Source: Planctomycetota bacterium (lineage in GTDB: Bacteria > Planctomycetota > MHYJ01 > WSZJ01 > JACPWG01). From it: DNA of 9,380 nt. A program made the position numbers and the translations under genes. The notes beneath the pieces are model-generated. The model did not search any database. It was not told where the DNA came from and saw only the letters and a list, made by a program, of their open reading frames with translations. Below are positions 6,689 through 9,380 of this stretch, piece by piece. The stretch is taken from contig JACRIP010000534.1 in assembly GCA_016220045.1 (NCBI GenBank), forward strand, positions 1-9,380. The letters run 5' to 3'. Each line of letters starts with the position of its first letter. Within the stretch, counting starts at the first letter, position 1.

Positions 6689-6763
6689 ACAGGATTCCGC
6701 TAGAGGCCGCGCGCACGCGGTTTCCCACCCCGCGAATCCCCTGGACCCGACCGAGGTGCATCG

Positions 6764-7324
6764 ATGCTGCTCGCTACCGAAATCCGTAAAGGCATGGTCA
6801 TACGCGTGGAGGGTGAGCTCTTCACCGTCCTCGAAACCCAGCACATCACGCCCGGCAACTGGCGCGGCATGGTCAAGGCCAAGATGCGCAACCTCAAATC
6901 CGGCTCCAGCAAGGAGGTGCGCTTCAACCCCAGCGACAAATTCGAGCAGGCCATGCTCGAGCAGAAGGAAGTCCAGTTCACCTACAAGAACGCCGACCAC
7001 TTCGTCTTCATGGACCTCGCCAACTACGAGGAGATCCACCTCGACCGCGAGCTCATCGGCGACGCGGCGGGCTATCTCCTGGAGAACTCGGAGATCCTGG
7101 TGAACTACTGCGACAACGCGGTGACCGGCGTCCAACTGCCGACCACGGTCGACCTGAAGGTCACCGACACCGAGCCCGGGCTGAAGAGCGCCACGGTGAC
7201 GAACGTCTACAAGCCGGCGACGCTCGAGACCGGGATGGTGATCCAGGTCCCGCCGTTCGTCAACCCCGGCGAGAAGATCCGCGTCGACACCCGCACCGGC
7301 GAGTACGTGGAGCGCGTGAAGTAG
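6764..7324 (+). CDS. efp: Elongation factor P
   Basis: 186 residues, the usual EF-P length. EF-P binds between the P and E sites of the ribosome and stimulates peptide-bond formation at polyproline stretches. The three-domain layout is visible: an N-terminal KOW-like domain (1-65), two OB-fold domains, and the signature end ETGMVIQVPPFVNPGEKIRVDTRTGEY. ATG at 6764 has GAGG 7 nt upstream, behind a good promoter. Odd feature: the tip loop reads TPGNWRGM (29-36). Aligned with E. coli KPGKGQAF, the modified Lys34 position is Asn32 here; an Arg lies two residues later. The lysine-, rhamnose- or aminopentanol-type modifications known for EF-P therefore have no obvious acceptor at the tip. Similar PGN tips occur, as far as I recall, in PVC-type bacteria. 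Co-transcribed with serA, 14 nt downstream. Confidence 0.96.
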   Translation: MLLATEIRKGMVIRVEGELFTVLETQHITPGNWRGMVKAKMRNLKSGSSKEVRFNPSDKFEQAMLEQKEVQFTYKNADHFVFMDLANYEEIHLDRELIGDAAGYLLENSEILVNYCDNAVTGVQLPTTVDLKVTDTEPGLKSATVTNVYKPATLETGMVIQVPPFVNPGEKIRVDTRTGEYVERVK

Positions 7325-7338
7325 GGAGGAGAGGACCG

Positions 7339-8913
7339 ATGCCCCGCATTCTCGTGGCCGACGAGCTGGCCGACGAAGGCCTGCGCCTCCTCACCCGCGA
7401 GGAGGGGATCGCCGTCGATTACCGCCCCGGCCCCAGCGAGAAGGATCTGCTCGGGTGGATTCCCGAGTACGAGGGGCTGGTGGTCCGCTCGAAGACCAAG
7501 GTCGGCGCGGCGGTGCTGGAGGCCGGCGTCCGCCTGAAGATCGTCGGCCGCGCGGGCATCGGCGTGGACACCATCGACGTCGAGGCCGCCACGCGACGCG
7601 GCATCATCGTCATGAACACCCCCCTCGGCAACGTCTCCTCGGCCGCCGAGCACACCCTGGCCCTGCTCTTCGCCGGCGCCCGCAACATCGCGCGCGCCGA
7701 CCGCACGATGCGCGAGAAGAAGTGGGACAAGAACTCCCTGGTCGGCGTCGAGCTGTCGGGCAAGACCCTCGGCGTCGTCGGCCTCGGCAAGGTCGGCAGC
7801 CACGTCGCCCGCGTCGCGAAGGCCGCCGGGATGACCGTGCTCGCCTTCGATCCCTTCCTCTCCGCGGAGAAGGCCGCCGAGCTCGGCGTCACGCTGGCCG
7901 CCCTCGACCGCATCGTCACCGACAGCGATTTCATCACCCTCCACGTGCCGCTCAGCGACCAGACCCGCAACCTGATCGGACCGGGGGAATTCAAGCGCAT
8001 GAAGAAATCCGCGCGCATCATCAACTGCGCGCGCGGCGGCGTGATCGACGAGAAGGCGCTGATCGCGGCGCTCGCGGCCCGGGAGATCGCGGGCGCCGCG
8101 CTCGACGTCTTCGAACGCGAGCCGCTGGGCGACAGCCCGCTCCTCGCCCTCGACAACGTCACGCTCACGCCGCACCTCGGGGCTTCTACCGAGGAGGCCC
8201 AGCGCAAGGTCGCGGTCGACATCGCGCAGCAGTTCGTGGCCTATTTCAAGCGCGGCGTGGTCGAGAACGCGGTCAACATCATCGCGGTGACCGATCCCAA
8301 GATCGCGCCCTACGCGGCCCTCGCCGAGAAGCTGGGCAGCCTGGCGGTGCAGATCGGCGGCGGCGCCGTGTCGCAGATCGAGGTCACGGCGCTCGGCGAG
8401 CTGGCCGGCCGCGACACGCGCGCCGTGGTCGTGGCCGCGCTCAAGGGCGCGCTCACGCCCGCGTGCGGCGACCGCGTCAATCTCGTCAATGCCGGCGTGA
8501 TCGCCGAGGAGCGCGGCATCCGCGTGATCGAGAGCAAGAGCCGCGACCTCAAGGACTGGCGCTCCCTCGTCACGGTGCGCGTGGTCGGCGAGGCCGGCGA
8601 GACCGCCGTCTCCGGCACGGTCGCCGAAGACCGCGAGCCGCGCGTGGTGCGCGTCAATCAATACGAAGTGGATCTCCGCCCCGCGGAGCACCTGCTCGTG
8701 ATGTTCTACCCCGACCGGCCGGGCATGGTGGGCAAATTCGGCACCATCCTCGGCGCGCACAGCCTCAACATCGCGCGCATGGAAGTCGGCCGGCGCTCGC
8801 GCGGCGGCCAGGCGGTCGTGATCCTGACCCTTGACGACCCGGTCCCGCCCGCCGTCCTCGACGAGATCCGGTCGGCCGTGCAGGTCGAGTTTCTGCGCGC
8901 CGTACGGCTGTGA
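7339..8913 (+). CDS. serA: D-3-phosphoglycerate dehydrogenase
   Basis: 524 residues, the length of the long (type I) form. It oxidises 3-phosphoglycerate to 3-phosphohydroxypyruvate with NAD+, the first step of serine synthesis, in the cytoplasm. Seen: GRAGIGVDTID (70-80), NTPLGNVSSAAEHT (93-106), the Rossmann motif GLGKVG (148-153) with D171 as the likely NAD ribose ligand, and the catalytic triad R232 (NCARGG), E261 (DVFEREP) and H279 (TPHLGAST). ENAVN (309-313) leads into the intervening ASB-type domain (about 320-445). The C-terminal ACT domain (about 450-524, LLVMFYPDRPGMVGKFG) is the usual serine- or amino-acid-sensing regulatory module. A strong GGAGGAGAGG (7325-7334) precedes the ATG by 4 nt at its 3' end. 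It follows efp with a 14-nt gap, so it probably shares the efp promoter. No key residue is missing. Confidence 0.97.
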   Translation: MPRILVADELADEGLRLLTREEGIAVDYRPGPSEKDLLGWIPEYEGLVVRSKTKVGAAVLEAGVRLKIVGRAGIGVDTIDVEAATRRGIIVMNTPLGNVSSAAEHTLALLFAGARNIARADRTMREKKWDKNSLVGVELSGKTLGVVGLGKVGSHVARVAKAAGMTVLAFDPFLSAEKAAELGVTLAALDRIVTDSDFITLHVPLSDQTRNLIGPGEFKRMKKSARIINCARGGVIDEKALIAALAAREIAGAALDVFEREPLGDSPLLALDNVTLTPHLGASTEEAQRKVAVDIAQQFVAYFKRGVVENAVNIIAVTDPKIAPYAALAEKLGSLAVQIGGGAVSQIEVTALGELAGRDTRAVVVAALKGALTPACGDRVNLVNAGVIAEERGIRVIESKSRDLKDWRSLVTVRVVGEAGETAVSGTVAEDREPRVVRVNQYEVDLRPAEHLLVMFYPDRPGMVGKFGTILGAHSLNIARMEVGRRSRGGQAVVILTLDDPVPPAVLDEIRSAVQVEFLRAVRL

Positions 8914-8914
8914 C

Positions 8915-8942
8915 GCGCGGCACGGGCCGGCCCCGAGCGCGC
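8915..8942 (+). terminator. Weak candidate terminator after serA
   Basis: Two nucleotides after the serA stop, GCGCG (8915-8919) pairs with CGCGC (8938-8942) and CGGG (8923-8926) with CCCG (8932-8935), with a 3x2 internal loop and the 5-nt apical loop CCGGC. It is followed by CATTTGTCTC, only moderately T-rich, so intrinsic termination is uncertain. The octamer array begins where the hairpin ends. Confidence 0.35.
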
Positions 8943-8982
8943 CATTTGTCTCATTGTCAGATTGTCGCATTGTCTCATTAGA
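8942..8982 (+). repeat. Degenerate 8-bp tandem array (consensus NSATTGTC)
   Basis: Consecutive octamers TCATTGTC (8951-8958), AGATTGTC (8959-8966), GCATTGTC (8967-8974) and the decayed TCATTAGA (8975-8982) follow a 9-nt variant CCATTTGTC (8942-8950). The core ATTGTC is constant while the two leading bases vary. The array is AT-richer than its surroundings. Confidence 0.8.
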
Positions 8983-9041
8983 AGTTCCCGTGCCACCGGG
9001 GCGTACCGAAGCGGACGCACGGCCGTGAATCGGACCGCGGC

Positions 9042-9071
9042 CGTAGGGGCGCGTCGTGACGCGCCCCTACG
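9042..9071. repeat. Palindromic repeat with 14-bp arms (REP/MITE-like)
   Basis: CGTAGGGGCGCGTC (9042-9055) is the exact reverse complement of GACGCGCCCCTACG (9058-9071), with only GT between them. GTAGGGGC...GCCCCTAC ends are, from memory, typical of dispersed intergenic palindromes in several environmental lineages; I cannot check copy number. No T-tract follows, so it is not an ordinary intrinsic terminator. It could form a cruciform in DNA or a hairpin in RNA. Confidence 0.85.
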
Positions 9072-9243
9072 TGGACTGGTTGATGCCGGGTTCGCCTCCA
9101 CCGATGTCGGCCGCCCGATACCGCACAACCGCCCCGCGCGGCCCCGCTCCCGAACCGCAGCCGAGCGCGGCGTTCTCAGCCCGATCGCGCCCGAGAGTCC
9201 AAGTCAGGCTTGCGCCCGAAAGCCAACAGCTCCAACGCCGGTC

Positions 9244-9326
9244 GATTGCGGATTTCGGGTTTCGAATTGCGGATTAGCTACTGGACTTGCCGGCTTCCGT
9301 CAATCCGCAATCCGAAATCTGCAATT
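9244..9326. repeat. Two facing 7-bp tandem arrays (consensus GATTKCG) forming an inverted repeat
   Basis: On the plus strand, five in-phase heptamers span 9244-9278: GATTGCG, GATTTCG, GGTTTCG, AATTGCG and GATTAGC. On the minus strand, four heptamers span 9326-9299: AATTGCA, GATTTCG, GATTGCG and GATTGAC. The arms are separated by 20 nt (9279-9298) and can pair if one heptamer of the left arm loops out. The unit shares the ATTG core with the octamers nearby. Confidence 0.82.
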
Positions 9327-9360
9327 CTGGACGCGTTGTCAAGATGCTTGGCAGTAGCGA

Positions 9361-9380
9361 TCCAATGTGACAATGAGACA
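9361..9380 (-). repeat. Inverted copy of the 8-bp array, cut by the window end
   Basis: Read on the minus strand from 9380 this is TGTC, TCATTGTC, ACATTGGA: the same octamer unit as at 8942-8982 but in the opposite direction. Positions 9380-9363 match 8947-8964 at 17 of 18 bases. More units may lie beyond the window. Confidence 0.72.

Larger units (their letters stand above)
8914..9380. other. Repeat-dense non-coding region
   Basis: This 467-nt stretch after serA has no credible gene: the open frames run through 7- and 8-nt repeats whose periods are not multiples of three, and I see no ribosome-binding site or recognisable domain. It contains, in order, the candidate terminator, an octamer array (8942-8982), the 7-bp inverted pair ACGGCCG/CGGCCGT (9019-9025 and 9038-9044), a 30-bp palindrome (9042-9071), about 170 nt in which I see nothing, two facing heptamer arrays (9244-9326), and an inverted octamer array running off the end. 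The window stops inside the last repeat, so the region's true extent is unknown. Confidence 0.75.

Noticed and set aside
7207..8970. 587-codon open frame antisense to serA
   Set aside because: A shadow of the high-GC serA coding strand. It is rich in Asp/Ala/Arg/His without any domain, while the opposite strand encodes a complete SerA.
8962..9357. Small open frames across the repeat island
   Set aside because: They translate the 7- and 8-nt repeats and the palindrome (for example IADFGFRIAD from heptamers). The repeat periods are not multiples of three, and no start context is credible.
8942..9380. CRISPR-like array
   Set aside because: Units are only 7-8 nt, degenerate and contiguous with no spacers, and occur in both orientations; no cas gene is present.

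Overview
This is a GC-rich window (about two thirds G+C) from a bacterium that appears to have an outer membrane, because it encodes a lipid A-type acyltransferase. Several traits suggest the PVC superphylum (Planctomycetota, Verrucomicrobiota, Lentisphaerota) or a neighbouring lineage such as Hydrogenedentota or Sumerlaeota. They are an EF-P whose tip loop reads TPGNWRG, an FHA-GAF-sigma-54 activator, a small membrane protein with two zinc-ribbon-like modules, and intergenic DNA with 7- and 8-nt repeat arrays. The lineage is an impression, not a demonstration.

Layout. Positions 1-250 are non-coding, with a direct repeat, a long imperfect stem-loop and a candidate promoter. A U32-family (UbiU/UbiV/PrtC-like) iron-sulfur-type protein follows on the plus strand (251-1480). 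It converges with a minus-strand block reading from 6517 down to 1728: an FHA-GAF-AAA+-Fis sigma-54 activator, a zinc-ribbon membrane protein, an LpxL/HtrB-like acyltransferase, and after a 103-nt gap a membrane-anchored hypothetical protein. The first three are tightly packed (short gap, then a 4-nt GTGA overlap) and look like one operon. The fourth seems to have its own extended -10 promoter. The 247-nt convergent gap 1481-1727 shows no convincing terminator or gene.

The 246-nt divergent region 6518-6763 holds two good sigma-70-type promoters back to back, one for the regulator operon and one for efp-serA. efp (elongation factor P) and serA (phosphoglycerate dehydrogenase with a C-terminal ACT domain) are 14 nt apart with a strong Shine-Dalgarno between them, so they are probably co-transcribed.

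The last 467 nt (8914-9380) have no credible gene but are dense in repeats. They hold an octamer array, a near-perfect 30-bp palindrome, two facing heptamer arrays, and an inverted copy of the octamer array that runs off the window end. This nested inverted layout is the least ordinary part of the window. Other points of interest are the EF-P with Asn where the modified Lys/Arg normally sits, the regulator-zinc-ribbon-acyltransferase operon, and altered conserved motifs in the acyltransferase. I see no CRISPR, tRNA, rRNA, transposase or clear defence system.
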